From Foliamicus sp963666765 (lineage in GTDB: Bacteria > Pseudomonadota > Gammaproteobacteria > Steroidobacterales > Foliamicaceae): 64,000 nucleotides of DNA. Numbering within the stretch: position 1 is the stretch's first letter; every line of letters begins with the position of its first letter. The stretch covers positions 2,294,001-2,358,000 of the forward strand of contig OY762933.1 of the NCBI GenBank assembly GCA_963666765.1, written 5' to 3'. Shown here in pieces: positions 1 to 8,939 of the stretch. Under the pieces are notes generated by a model that was given only the letters and a program-made list of their open reading frames with translations, had not been told where the DNA came from and made no database searches. The position numbers and the translations under genes are program-made.

Positions 1-414
1 CGAATCGTCAGCGGGGCTTAAGACCACCGGTGCGGTCATGTCGATTTTCTCGCCGCGCGGCTTGAGTTCCACTGGCGCGGTCATCTGGATTTTCCGCTTG
101 TCCTCATTGGCGCCGGAGATGTAGCGCACCAGCCAGCCGAAGCCGATTCGGCTGGCTGAATCGAAAGTTCGCGGCACCACCGTTTCCGCAACGGCATAAG
201 CGCCGTACTCGCGGACCTGGAAATCCCCGTCCTCGATGACGACTTTGTACGCCGGCTCTTCCGCCGCTTTTCCGCCGAATGCGGAGCAGGCCGCAACCGA
301 AGCAGCCGTCACGATTCCGAGCATGCTGGCTCGTACCTTCCTTCGGGCTGGAGTTGACGCAGGCTGCGTCCTTCCGTTGGCGGGAGTGCCTGGATTTGAT
401 GTCGAGGTTGTCAT
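1..414 (-). CDS. SOUL-family heme-binding lipoprotein (C-terminus outside window)
   Basis: The reading frame runs off the left edge, so only the first 138 codons are present. The N-terminus has a basic stretch, a hydrophobic segment and a lipobox-like VAAC, so an exported lipoprotein is likely. The mature part contains VIEDGDFQVREYG and two copies of an MTAPV motif (QMTAPVELKPRGE and DMTAPVVL), which are hallmarks of the SOUL/HBP family. Eukaryotic members bind heme; bacterial members are mostly uncharacterised. The ATG at 414 is preceded by GAGGA at a suitable distance; a second in-frame ATG lies about 30 codons later, just before the hydrophobic segment. No partner gene is visible. Confidence 0.85.
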   Translation of the reverse strand, partial: MTTSTSNPGTPANGRTQPASTPARRKVRASMLGIVTAASVAACSAFGGKAAEEPAYKVVIEDGDFQVREYGAYAVAETVVPRTFDSASRIGFGWLVRYISGANEDKRKIQMTAPVELKPRGEKIDMTAPVVLSPADDS

Positions 415-643
415 GGCTGTGTCCTCGACCTCACCACCAATCACCTTGAGTATACGCCTGTTTTTCGGTCCCGGCTCAGATTGCATGCTTGCGACCGTAT
501 GGTTCACCTGAAATTGATCAGAAATAGGTATTCGTTTCCGTTTCGTTACCTATACATTGCGCAATCTACCTAATTCTCCGACACTGGGCGCTTGGTTCTC
601 AACGGTGACACCAATTTCCACAATGCCTGCATCATCGAGCTAG

Positions 644-2255
644 CAGCCTGTCGGACTTAGGGGCTGTATTTTCTTACAATTGGGTCGGTCCAGGCCATAG
701 GGTAATCGAGATGCCGAAGTTTGTGGAGCGGGATTCGAGCCAAGCCTACCTTTTGCCTCCGGACCTTCGCGAGTGGGTTGCGTCGGACGACTTGGCGCAT
801 TTTGTTCTGGAGGCGGTGGAGCGGATTCCGATGGAATCGTTCAAGGTGAACGAGCGGGGCACGGGTTCGGCGCAGTATCACCCGCGGATGATGCTGGCGC
901 TTTTGATTTACTGCTACGCGCACGGGATATTCGGTTCGCGTCGGATCGAGCGGGCGACGTATCGGGACATTGGGGTTCGGTATGTGACAGCGAACTGTCA
1001 TCCGGATCATGACACGATCTGCACGTTTCGGCGGGAGAACTTCGAGGCGGTGGGGGAGGCGTTTTTGCGGGTATTGCTGATGGCGCGGGAGTTGCAGTTG
1101 CTGAAGGTGGGCACGGTGAGCGTGGACGGGACGAAGGTGGACGCCAACGCGAGCAAGCGCAACAGCCTCCGTCGGGATCGCGCCCATGCGCTTCGGGAGC
1201 AGTTGCGCGGAGAGATTGAGGACTTGCTGGGCCGCGCGGAGCGTGCGGATGCGCAGTCGGGGCCGGATGCGGAGAGTTTGCCGGAAGATTTGCGGCGTCG
1301 CGAGAAGCTGAAGGCGAAGCTGGATCGGGCGTGCGCCAAGTTGGATCGCCGTGCGCGTTCGCAGGCGGCGTTGGATCGGGCGGCGTATGAGCGCAAGGTG
1401 GCGGCGCGCGACAAGCGCGAGGGCCGCGCCAAGGGCGCGAAGATCAAGGAGCCGGGTAAGGAGCCGAGGCCGGAGGAGCAGATCAACCTGACGGATTCGG
1501 ACAGTGCGCTGATGCGCAAGAACAAACGCAGCGAATGGCGTCAGGCGTATAACGCGCAGGCGGTGGTGGATGCGCACGGAAGCCAGTTGGTTTTGGGTTC
1601 GCGGGTGAGTTCCTGCGCGAGCGATAGGCGCGAGTTGGTTGCGGATGTGGAGACGATTCCCAAGGCGTTGGGCGAACCCGGCCGGGTGTTGGCGGACAAC
1701 GGCTATGCGTCGGGTTCGCAGGTGGCGCGGCTGGAAGGCCGGGGCCTTAAGGTTCTGGTGGCGGTCGGGACGGAGGATCGTCGCCGTGCGCATGATTTTC
1801 GTCCACCGGTTGAAGGCCAGGCGGCGAAGGAGCCGAAGGCGGAATGGCTCAAGCGGATGAAGGAGAAGATGGAAACAGAAGAGAACCGGGCGCTGTATCG
1901 CTTGCGCAAGCAGACGGTGGAGCCGGTGTTCGGGATCGTGAAGGAGGCGATGGGATTTCGGCGGTTTTTGCTTCGGGGCCGGAACAAGGTGGAGGGCGAG
2001 TGGGCCCTGGTGACGCTGGCCTACAACTGCAAGCGATTGCACCGCTTGAAAATGGCGTAAACCGATGATCCGGCGAGTCGTATCTGCCTGTTTCGGCCTC
2101 CTGGGGCGCTTTCGTCGGCTTCCGGGAACCCCGGGAGGGCGCTGGCCGGGTTGCCGGAATTTCCCGCCCGTCGAATGCGGTCCCCAGGGCGGCCATTCGA
2201 GGCCGTGGGGAGCGGCACCGCAACCCACTACGGCAACCCTAAGCCCGACAGGCTG
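644..2255 (+). mobile_element. IS1182-family insertion sequence, complete
   Basis: A 1612-base element with 19-base terminal inverted repeats (644-662 and 2237-2255, 18 of 19 identical, CAGCCTGTCGG.CTTAGGG reading inward) around one transposase gene. A CTAG tetranucleotide stands immediately outside both ends (640-643 and 2256-2259), consistent with a 4-base target duplication; because CTAG is itself a palindrome, the exact boundary is ambiguous by those bases. The right end lies about 30 bases from the stop of vsr. The stretch 2061-2236 inside the element holds no gene that I can support. Confidence 0.9.
711..2060 (+). CDS. IS1182-family DDE transposase
   Basis: A full-length 449-residue transposase. 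It begins with the family-typical LLPPDLREWVASDDLAHFV region. A catalytic DDE triad can be placed at SVDGTKVDANAS (first Asp), VLADNGYAS (second Asp) and RKQTVEPVFGIVK (Glu), followed by the characteristic C-terminal FRRFLLRG and GEWALVTLAYN. A charged, Arg/Lys/Glu-rich insertion occupies roughly residues 165-265 between the first and second catalytic Asp. No frameshift or internal stop is seen, so the element may still be active. A long open frame on the opposite strand across the whole element is a codon-bias shadow. Confidence 0.95.
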   Translation: MPKFVERDSSQAYLLPPDLREWVASDDLAHFVLEAVERIPMESFKVNERGTGSAQYHPRMMLALLIYCYAHGIFGSRRIERATYRDIGVRYVTANCHPDHDTICTFRRENFEAVGEAFLRVLLMARELQLLKVGTVSVDGTKVDANASKRNSLRRDRAHALREQLRGEIEDLLGRAERADAQSGPDAESLPEDLRRREKLKAKLDRACAKLDRRARSQAALDRAAYERKVAARDKREGRAKGAKIKEPGKEPRPEEQINLTDSDSALMRKNKRSEWRQAYNAQAVVDAHGSQLVLGSRVSSCASDRRELVADVETIPKALGEPGRVLADNGYASGSQVARLEGRGLKVLVAVGTEDRRRAHDFRPPVEGQAAKEPKAEWLKRMKEKMETEENRALYRLRKQTVEPVFGIVKEAMGFRRFLLRGRNKVEGEWALVTLAYNCKRLHRLKMA

Positions 2256-2288
2256 CTAGGTTGGGAGGAGCGTTCACTTCGGCCGCAT

Positions 2289-2702
2289 CTACGAATTCTT
2301 GGTGTCCAGAAAAACCCGCAGTTGTCTTTGGAGTTCTGCCGCGTTTTTCATCTGGCATTCCCAAATGGTCAGAACGTTCCATCCAATCCGTTTGAGTTCT
2401 GACCGAGACAGAAAGTCCCGTTCTCTGTTTCTATTGATTTTTCCCTCCCAATAGTCCCGATTTGACTTCGGCATGCGTGCGCCGCGGCGGCAGTCGTGAC
2501 CATGCCAGAAGCAACCGTTAACAAAGATGACCTTTCTCCGTGAAGGGAAAACAAGGTCAGGTTTACCAGGAAGATCATTGCGGTGTAGCCGGTAGCGGTA
2601 ACCCATGCCGTGAACGGTCCGTCGTACCAGCATTTCCGGCTTTGTGTTGCGCGCCTTTACTGCGCGCATTATGCGGCTACGGTGCTCCGACGTTTCGGTC
2701 AC
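2289..2702 (-). CDS. vsr: Very short patch repair endonuclease (Vsr)
   Basis: A 137-residue mismatch endonuclease that nicks at T:G mismatches produced by deamination of 5-methylcytosine, protecting the methylation site made by the neighbouring methyltransferase. Family motifs are PGKPDLVFPSRRKVIF (catalytic Asp at residue 49) and FVNGCFWHGHDC (zinc- and DNA-intercalating region, 60-71), and IGWNVLTIWECQMK near the C-terminus. It starts with GTG two bases after the stop of the nuclease gene, so it is probably translated with it. The gene ends about 30 bases from the inserted IS. Confidence 0.95.
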   Translation of the reverse strand: MTETSEHRSRIMRAVKARNTKPEMLVRRTVHGMGYRYRLHRNDLPGKPDLVFPSRRKVIFVNGCFWHGHDCRRGARMPKSNRDYWEGKINRNRERDFLSRSELKRIGWNVLTIWECQMKNAAELQRQLRVFLDTKNS

Positions 2703-2704
2703 CG

Positions 2705-3559
2705 TTATCTAAGGATCTTGGTCGGCCCCGATACCTTTTGCTCCTTGCCTCCCCGCCGGATCATCGTGGCCCTTACGGTATCGTTTTCTTGGTATCCCAC
2801 TTCAAAGTCGATGAAGTTGATTTCTTCGTCACGCCCACCGAAGCAGGCATTGAAAGCCGCCAGAATCTCGACGTCCTCAAGATTCTGTGCTTTGGGGTTC
2901 GGATTACTCCGTGCGTCGGGGACCGTAGCCGGCATAAGGTAAATGCAAGGCGGCGGCAATCGAAAGTCGCCTAGGCTCGTTAATCGTTCTACGTTCCCCT
3001 CGACCTTTGGACATCGTCGTCCAATTGTCCCGCACACCATATCCCAAATTATTACGCCATCCACACGTTCCTGGCGTGAAATCATCTCCGCGCTCAGGCG
3101 TGTATGAATTCCCGACCAGGCATTGTGTCTGGGGTCCGCGCCCGCGTTTGTGCATACGCTCCAGATCACAAACTCGCGCGCGCTGGCCGGACGTTCGAAG
3201 ATGTTCGTGTTGTTTCCGTCAAGACAGCCCTTGAGTTCAATAACGGCCAGTTTCCCGCTGTTCAAAGTCACGGTGTAGTCATGCCTGTTTGCTTCGCCCG
3301 TTGACCGCCACTCGGCTATGTGGCCATTTTCTTTCATGTGGTCGAGCACCTGTCGCACGAACTCACGTTTGTCCGTCATGGTGGCCGCAAACTGGCCACG
3401 GATACGCTCGATCGCTCCCCGAAAAAGTCCGCTGTCATAGAACTCGCGCTCGTTGAGCCCATGTTCGCCGAGCGTGTGAGACTGAGTCTTGAGAGTTTCC
3501 GCGAATTGCTTGATCTTCGTGCGAAGTTCACGATTCTGTTCGCACGGAATGACGCTCAT
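2705..3559 (-). CDS. Putative type II restriction endonuclease (PD-(D/E)XK fold)
   Basis: A 284-residue protein that I do not recognise as a named enzyme. Residues 94-110 show a plausible PD-(D/E)XK active site: Asp94 in HDYTVTL, a short beta-hairpin, then Glu108-Leu-Lys110 in AVIELKG. The gene overlaps the methyltransferase stop by four bases (ATGA) and is followed two bases later by vsr, an order typical of a complete restriction-modification set. The cognate restriction role is inferred from that context plus the motif. An alternative is a non-restriction PD-(D/E)XK nuclease. The recognition sequence cannot be read from the protein. Confidence 0.7.
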   Translation of the reverse strand: MSVIPCEQNRELRTKIKQFAETLKTQSHTLGEHGLNEREFYDSGLFRGAIERIRGQFAATMTDKREFVRQVLDHMKENGHIAEWRSTGEANRHDYTVTLNSGKLAVIELKGCLDGNNTNIFERPASAREFVIWSVCTNAGADPRHNAWSGIHTRLSAEMISRQERVDGVIIWDMVCGTIGRRCPKVEGNVERLTSLGDFRLPPPCIYLMPATVPDARSNPNPKAQNLEDVEILAAFNACFGGRDEEINFIDFEVGYQENDTVRATMIRRGGKEQKVSGPTKILR

Positions 3560-4701
3560 GCAGCTTCCTTCATCTGCCTGTCCGCGTGTCTAAGAATGGG
3601 CTCGAATACATGCTTTGCGAGATGACGCACGGCGGGCACGACAACTCCATCTCCCGTAAGGTGATAGGCCTCATTGTAGTTATCCGGAAGCTTGTAATCG
3701 TCAGGCAAGCCCATCAAGCGCGCCGTCTCACGGCTGGAAATAAGCCTGGTTCTAACATGCTCTCCCTCGACAACAATGACCAGTTGCCGGCTTGAGCCTC
3801 CGGCAGGAGTCCTGAGACACCCAGCAATGCCATCAAAGCGAACCTCGGCTCGTTGCGTCTTTTGTCCTTTCTCGTCAGCACGGGTACGCTTGTAAAGCGT
3901 ACCCACGGCGCGGTGACCGGATAGTTTTGCCTTGTCAACCTTCGCCAGATTGACGGCGCTCATCATCGAGAGCAGACGCTGTGTTTCCTTGGATGTATGC
4001 CAAGTCACGCTCGCTGGGTCGTCTTCGATTAAGTGTTCCAGCCGTCCTTTGCGGACACGGGGCTCAGGAATGGGCCACCAGATCCAGTGTGTACGCAAGT
4101 GATCATCTAGCTTCTCGTAGACATTTTGAAGAGCCCTCGTGTACCACACAGGTGATGAGGCCGCATCACTCATACCAGGCGCAAGGTCCAGATCGTTACG
4201 CAGCGCCAGAACAAAAAGTCTTGGACGCGATTGGGGAAGAAAACGCGCCGCGTCCATTACTACGGCGCCGTATCGATAACCTGCTCGCCTGAATGCTGAA
4301 CAAATCGCGGCGAAATCTTTGCCGCCATTGGAAGTCAGCGTTCCGCAAACATTTTCCAGGGCAATTATTCTTGGCGCACGCCTCTCGTCGATCAGCGCTT
4401 CCATGAGCGACATGAACGGCCAGAACGTGCCGGATCTATGCCCATCCAAACCAGCCCCGCTGCCCGCAAGTGACAAATCCTGACAGGGGAAGGATCCCCA
4501 TGCCAAATCTGCGTAGCCGGAAAGGTCCGAAATCTCTATCTCGCGAACGTCCCTGGTGTCTAGAACGTCGTCACCCCAATTCCGGCGGTATACGTGCGCC
4601 TTCTTCTGGTCAAAATCATTGGCGAACAGGCATGACCATCCTGGTCCCAGCCCCATCCGCACCATGCCGCCGCCGGCAAAAAACTCATAGAAACTATGCA
4701 T
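3556..4701 (-). CDS. DNA (cytosine-5) methyltransferase
   Basis: Methylates cytosine C5 at a specific DNA site using SAM. From the ATG at 4701 the protein has 381 residues. Motif I is FFAGGG (7-12), motif IV is the catalytic SFPCQDLS (Cys73), motif VI is ALENV (Glu116), motif VIII is QSRPR (157-161). The target-recognition region follows motif VIII, and the C-terminus carries RETARLMGLPDDY, a typical motif IX/X region. This start is preferred over the longer frame (to 4794) because AAGGAGGT lies seven bases upstream and FFAGGG then sits at the very N-terminus. The 271 bases upstream (4702-4972) contain no convincing gene; a controller protein was not found. Confidence 0.95.
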   Translation of the reverse strand: MHSFYEFFAGGGMVRMGLGPGWSCLFANDFDQKKAHVYRRNWGDDVLDTRDVREIEISDLSGYADLAWGSFPCQDLSLAGSGAGLDGHRSGTFWPFMSLMEALIDERRAPRIIALENVCGTLTSNGGKDFAAICSAFRRAGYRYGAVVMDAARFLPQSRPRLFVLALRNDLDLAPGMSDAASSPVWYTRALQNVYEKLDDHLRTHWIWWPIPEPRVRKGRLEHLIEDDPASVTWHTSKETQRLLSMMSAVNLAKVDKAKLSGHRAVGTLYKRTRADEKGQKTQRAEVRFDGIAGCLRTPAGGSSRQLVIVVEGEHVRTRLISSRETARLMGLPDDYKLPDNYNEAYHLTGDGVVVPAVRHLAKHVFEPILRHADRQMKEAA

Positions 4702-4972
4702 CAGCGCACCTCCTTCCGTGGTGGTTTGTGTTAACGAAACGTGGCAACCTCCGTGTTGGCGCCCGTATCGTTTCAAGGGCCGTTGCGGGGCCAAATTGTT
4801 CCCTTGCGCGAGTTGGGATCATTGAGTCTGCCTGATTCAGCATTCTGCCGGGACCGTGTCTTATGGTCAATACTCGCTGACAGACCGAATTGCTGTGTCG
4901 ACGCCGTGGCGCTGGCGGTTGCGGCGTTCTGCCAATGACGCCATCACCTCCTGTATTGGTCGATCGTAGCGA

Positions 4973-6106
4973 CTAGCCCAGTTCGACTAACCGCTCGATG
5001 AAGCGCTTCTTGCGCTGATGTCGCTCCCGCAGCGCCCTCAAATGATCGGAAAACTCAGCGAGATTACCATCCCGTTCGGCCAAGGCGTGCAAATCGAAAA
5101 TCAGTTCCGCCGCACGGTTGTAACTCGTATGCGTCCGCTTCTCGACCGCAGCTTCGATTTCACGCCACGTTTCCGGCACGCGCCCTTGAAGCTGGTTGAG
5201 GCGAAAATTGCGCACTTTCTCCTCCAAGCGCTCCCGCTCAAGCCGCTCTTTTTCTCTCCGTTCGGCCACCTCCGCCTCTCGCGCCGCACTCATTGCTTCC
5301 GCCCGCGCCCACAGTTCGGAGACGGGTCGAAGTCTCGCGGTGTTTTGTGCGTCCGCGCTGTCGTTCACTCGCTTTCTGATCTCTGCCGCGGCGTGCGGAT
5401 CGGATTCCGCGACTCGCTGAATCAGCAGTGTTTTTTCCGCCTGCGGGATTGCCTCCACGGCTGCCCGCACGGCTTGGCTGGATTGCGGTTCCGCTAACGA
5501 CGGATCAGGCATCTCCGCCGCGGCGCAAACGAGGTCGTGATCGACTCGTGCGAACTCGGCCAGCGTCTCCAGACTGCTGGTGAGCGGACCAATGCCCGGA
5601 AGCGGTTCTCTGACACTCTGCGCGATGCCTCCCTGTTCCACTTCCCAGAGCCAAAGAACGTATGCAAGTCTCATGTCCCCGGACAGCAAATCGTTTCGCA
5701 GCGGCGCCAGCGCTCCCATCCAGCCCTTGCCGTCGTCCCAGTCCTCGTAATCCCTCGGCTCGAACTCGAGGAAGACATCGAGAATAAGGTTTTCTCCTGA
5801 CTCGATGATTTCCGCAATTTCCGCGCCACCGAGCGCTTTTTCCAGTTGCGCACGACTCACGAGCCGCTTGGGAAGACGGCTCATCAACCGCCGATAAGTC
5901 CCGCCGACTCCCACATGCAGGTCGAACCAGCGTTTCATCATCTCGGTCGGCTTGCCTTGGAACACGCCCCAGTCATAATGAACCGAGAACCCTGCAGACG
6001 TAATGCGCGCTCGCGACGACAATTTGCGCAATGCTTTCCTGGCGTTTTCATCCAGCGGCTGATCTACCGCCTGAAACTCGTAATACTCGTATTCACTCAT
6101 CGACAT
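4973..6106 (-). CDS. Conserved hypothetical protein with C-terminal coiled coil
   Basis: A 377-residue soluble protein of unknown function. The N-terminus (SEYEYYEFQAVDQPL, followed by LSSRARITSAGFSVHYDWG) resembles a conserved uncharacterised family found in varied bacteria. The middle is acidic (LDVFLEFEPRDYEDW), and residues about 265-310 are a highly charged helix rich in Arg and Glu, predicted coiled coil. No signal peptide or membrane segment. Two start codons (6106 and 6100) are possible. It lies on the same strand as the restriction-modification genes but 271 bases upstream, so membership in that system is uncertain. Confidence 0.7.
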   Translation of the reverse strand: MSMSEYEYYEFQAVDQPLDENARKALRKLSSRARITSAGFSVHYDWGVFQGKPTEMMKRWFDLHVGVGGTYRRLMSRLPKRLVSRAQLEKALGGAEIAEIIESGENLILDVFLEFEPRDYEDWDDGKGWMGALAPLRNDLLSGDMRLAYVLWLWEVEQGGIAQSVREPLPGIGPLTSSLETLAEFARVDHDLVCAAAEMPDPSLAEPQSSQAVRAAVEAIPQAEKTLLIQRVAESDPHAAAEIRKRVNDSADAQNTARLRPVSELWARAEAMSAAREAEVAERREKERLERERLEEKVRNFRLNQLQGRVPETWREIEAAVEKRTHTSYNRAAELIFDLHALAERDGNLAEFSDHLRALRERHQRKKRFIERLVELG

Positions 6107-6187
6107 GGTCTGCTTTCTGTGCCTTTAACTACTCGCGGATTTCAAGAGCTTGTGTGATCGCTCTGGCAGCAATTGTCACTTGCGTCG

Positions 6188-7399
6188 CTACCAGTTCCAC
6201 AGGGTGCCGTCTTCCAGGCGGTTGACCGGGAGCGACGCCGCCCGGTAGGGGTAATTGGCGGCCAGTTGCTCGTCTATATCCACGCCGTGGCCCGGGACTT
6301 CGCCAGGGTGCAGATGGCCGTCTTCGAAATGCCAGGCTCGGGGAAAAACGGCGTCCGTCTCTTCGGTGTGGCGCATGTATTCCTGGATGCCGAAGTTCGG
6401 TACGGCCAGGTCGAAATGGAGCGCGGCCCCCATGCTCACCGGCGACAGGTCGGTGGCGCCGTGGCAGCCGGTGCGCACCTGGTAGAGCGCCGCCAGCGCG
6501 GCGATCTGGCGCAAATGCGTAATCCCGCCGGCGTGGGTGACGGTGCAGCGGATGTAATCGATGAGCTGGTTTTCGATCAGGTCCTTGCAGTCGAAGACGG
6601 TATTGAAGACTTCGCCCACGGCCAGCGGCGTGGTCGTATGCGATCGGATCAGCCTGAAGGATTCCTGGTTCTCCGCCGGCGTGGGGTCCTCCATCCAGAA
6701 CAGTGCGTAGGGCTCCAGCATCTTGCCCAGCCTTCCCGCTTCGATTGGCGTGAGGCGGTGGTGCACATCGTGCAGCAGGTGGGGCGTGAACCCGTATTCC
6801 TCGCGCAGCACGGCGAACAGTTCGGGCACGGAGTTCAGGTATTTCTCCGACGACCAGGTGTTTTCCTCCGGAATCACAGCGGACGCCGGTTCGTAGTACA
6901 TCTTGTCCCCGCTTACGCCATAGGTCCCCGCCAGCCCGGGCACGCCGCACTGGGCGCGCACGGCCTTGTAGCCCAGTTCCAGGTAGCGGCCCACCTCGGC
7001 CACGGTATCCGCCACGGTCTCGCCGTTGGCGTGCCCGTAGCAGAGCACGCCCTCGCGGCTTCTGCCGCCCAGCAACTGGTAGAGGGGCATGCCGGCGCTC
7101 TTGGCCTTGATGTCCCACAGGGCCGTATCCACGGCGCCGATCGCGGTCATTGTGACCGGCCCCCGCCGCCAGTAGGCGCCGCGGTAAAGGTATTGCCAGG
7201 TGTCCTCGATCCGGTCGGCGTCGCGGCCGATCAGCGTGGGGAGGACGTGGTCTTTGAGATAGCTGACCACGGCCATCTCCCGGCCGTTGAGCGTCGCGTC
7301 TCCGAGGCCGTGCACGCCGTCGTCCGTTACGATCTTGAGCGTGACGAAATTACGGCCCGGGCAGGTGACGATCACGCGGGCTTCGGCGATGCGCGGCAT
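6188..7399 (-). CDS. manD: D-mannonate dehydratase family protein (enolase superfamily)
   Basis: A 403-residue member of the mandelate racemase / enolase superfamily. The ManD subgroup is recognised by LLHDVHHRLTPIEAGRLGK, WMEDPTPAENQESFRL (metal-binding Asp/Glu), AVGEVFNTVFDCKDLI, and THAGGITHLRQIAALA. ManD enzymes dehydrate D-mannonate or D-gluconate to 2-keto-3-deoxygluconate; some relatives (RspA type) have very low activity, so the real substrate is open. Its ATG overlaps the aldehyde dehydrogenase stop by one base (TGATG), indicating coupled translation, and both follow the ilv genes. Confidence 0.88.
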   Translation of the reverse strand: MPRIAEARVIVTCPGRNFVTLKIVTDDGVHGLGDATLNGREMAVVSYLKDHVLPTLIGRDADRIEDTWQYLYRGAYWRRGPVTMTAIGAVDTALWDIKAKSAGMPLYQLLGGRSREGVLCYGHANGETVADTVAEVGRYLELGYKAVRAQCGVPGLAGTYGVSGDKMYYEPASAVIPEENTWSSEKYLNSVPELFAVLREEYGFTPHLLHDVHHRLTPIEAGRLGKMLEPYALFWMEDPTPAENQESFRLIRSHTTTPLAVGEVFNTVFDCKDLIENQLIDYIRCTVTHAGGITHLRQIAALAALYQVRTGCHGATDLSPVSMGAALHFDLAVPNFGIQEYMRHTEETDAVFPRAWHFEDGHLHPGEVPGHGVDIDEQLAANYPYRAASLPVNRLEDGTLWNW

Positions 7400-8889
7400 C
7401 AGTCCATCCTTGCCATGATCGACTTGGTCTCCATGTAGATCTTGAGGCCCTCCAGTCCGTGCTCGCGGCCCCAGCCTGACTGCTTGTATCCGCCGATCGG
7501 CATCGAGAGTTCCGGGATGCCGTGGGAGTTGATCCAGACAATGCCCGACTCCAGGCGTTCGGCGATCTCATGGCCGCGCGCCAGATCGCGGGTCCAGACG
7601 CTGGCGGCCAGCCCGTAGCGGCTGCGGTTCGCCTGACGGACGGCATCGTCGGCCGTATCGAAGGGCGTCACCGTGACCACGGGTCCGAAGACCTCTTCGC
7701 GGGTAATGCGCATGTTTTCGCCGGCCCCGGCGAAAACGGTCGGCCGGTAGAAGAAACCGTCGCCGGGCGCCGGTTCGCCGCCGGTGACGAGATCTGCGCC
7801 CTCGCTGACGCCGGACTCCACCAGGGCGTGCACCGATTCGCGGTGCGAGGCGCTGATTAGCGGCCCCATTTGCGAGTCCGGGTCGAGACCGGGGCCGAGC
7901 TTGAGTCCACGGGCAATATCCGCCAGTCCGTCGAGGACTTCCTGATAAACGCCGCGTTCCACGTAAACCCGCGAGCCAGCCACGCAGACCTGTCCGGCGT
8001 TGGCGAATATCGCGTCGGCGGCTCCGGCAATCGCCCGGCGCAAGTCGGCATCGTCGAAGATCAATACCGGCGACTTGCCGCCGAGCTCCAGCGAAAGTCG
8101 CTTGAGGTTGCCGCGCGCATCCGCGAGCAGTTGCTTGCCGACCTCGGTGGAACCGGTGAACGCGACCTTGTTTATTTGCGGGTGGCGGGCGAGGTGCTGC
8201 CCGAGCTTGCCTCCGGGACCGGGAAGAATGCTGACCACGCCCTCCGGCACGCCGGCTTCCAGCAACAGCCGGCCCAGGTAGAGTGCCGTAAGCGGCGTCA
8301 GTTCCGCGGGCTTGAGAATGCAACTGCAGCCGGCGGCGAGCGCCGGCGCCAGCTTCCAGGCAGCCATCACCAGCGGCCCGTTCCAGGGAACAATCTGCGC
8401 AGCAACGCCGATCGGCTCATTGCGGATCAACCCGTGAAAGCGCTGCCCCGGCACCGAGGGATCGAAGGTGGCCCCGGGCAGCTTGGTGCACCAGCCCGCG
8501 TAGTAACGAAAGGTTTCGGCGGCGTGCGCCACTTCACCGTGCAAGGCGGCGGCGTAGAGCTTCCCGCCGTTGAGCGTCTCCAGCTCTGCCAGTATCTGCG
8601 CATCACGTTCGATCAGTTCCGCCACGCGCAAGAGCACGCGCTGCTTGTGCGCCGGCGTCTGTCCGCTCCAGCGGCGGTCGAGAAACGCCGCTCGCGCGGC
8701 TGCTACGGCTTCGTCCGCCTGTTCCGCAGACGCCGGCGCGACGCTTGTGATCTCCCTGTTTTCCGCTGGTTCGATGATCGGCTTCGATCTGCCGCCTTCT
8801 CCGGGCAACCAGCGCCCGCCGACCAGTGCACACTGCTCCGCGGCCAGCAAGTCCAGCGCCGCTTGCGAAACCTTGTGGGGGGTGCTCAT
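7399..8889 (-). CDS. NAD(P)-dependent aldehyde dehydrogenase
   Basis: A 496-residue ALDH-superfamily enzyme oxidising an aldehyde to its acid. Visible signatures are FTGSTEVGKQL (cofactor binding), LELGGKSPVLIF (catalytic Glu) and NAGQVCVAGSRVYV (catalytic Cys), ending with GYKQSGWGREHGLEGL. The overall pattern is closest to the betaine/phenylacetaldehyde dehydrogenase groups; the substrate cannot be assigned. It starts 50 bases after ilvC and overlaps manD by one base. That suggests a sugar-acid or branched-chain intermediate, but this is inference only. Confidence 0.9.
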   Translation of the reverse strand: MSTPHKVSQAALDLLAAEQCALVGGRWLPGEGGRSKPIIEPAENREITSVAPASAEQADEAVAAARAAFLDRRWSGQTPAHKQRVLLRVAELIERDAQILAELETLNGGKLYAAALHGEVAHAAETFRYYAGWCTKLPGATFDPSVPGQRFHGLIRNEPIGVAAQIVPWNGPLVMAAWKLAPALAAGCSCILKPAELTPLTALYLGRLLLEAGVPEGVVSILPGPGGKLGQHLARHPQINKVAFTGSTEVGKQLLADARGNLKRLSLELGGKSPVLIFDDADLRRAIAGAADAIFANAGQVCVAGSRVYVERGVYQEVLDGLADIARGLKLGPGLDPDSQMGPLISASHRESVHALVESGVSEGADLVTGGEPAPGDGFFYRPTVFAGAGENMRITREEVFGPVVTVTPFDTADDAVRQANRSRYGLAASVWTRDLARGHEIAERLESGIVWINSHGIPELSMPIGGYKQSGWGREHGLEGLKIYMETKSIMARMD

Positions 8890-8939
8890 GGCGAGGCGGT
8901 CATGATTGAGGGCGCGGACGCCCTCTTTCCCGGGTTTGA

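Noticed and set aside
524..553. 7-base inverted repeat (ATAGGTA / TACCTAT) upstream of the SOUL gene
   Set aside because: Short arms and a single occurrence; not enough to call an operator.
657..2228. A 523-codon open frame on the minus strand across the whole IS
   Set aside because: It mirrors the transposase gene, is Arg/His/Leu-rich without any motif, and arises from the codon bias of the opposite strand.
601..2300. A reading frame continuing across the IS insertion (NGDTNFHNAC... joined to the right flank)
   Set aside because: Only a short frame results, with stops just upstream and no start or family resemblance; the right flank is already the end of vsr.
2540..2974. Plus-strand frames across vsr and the nuclease
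   Set aside because: Antisense shadows; both minus-strand genes have clear active-site motifs.
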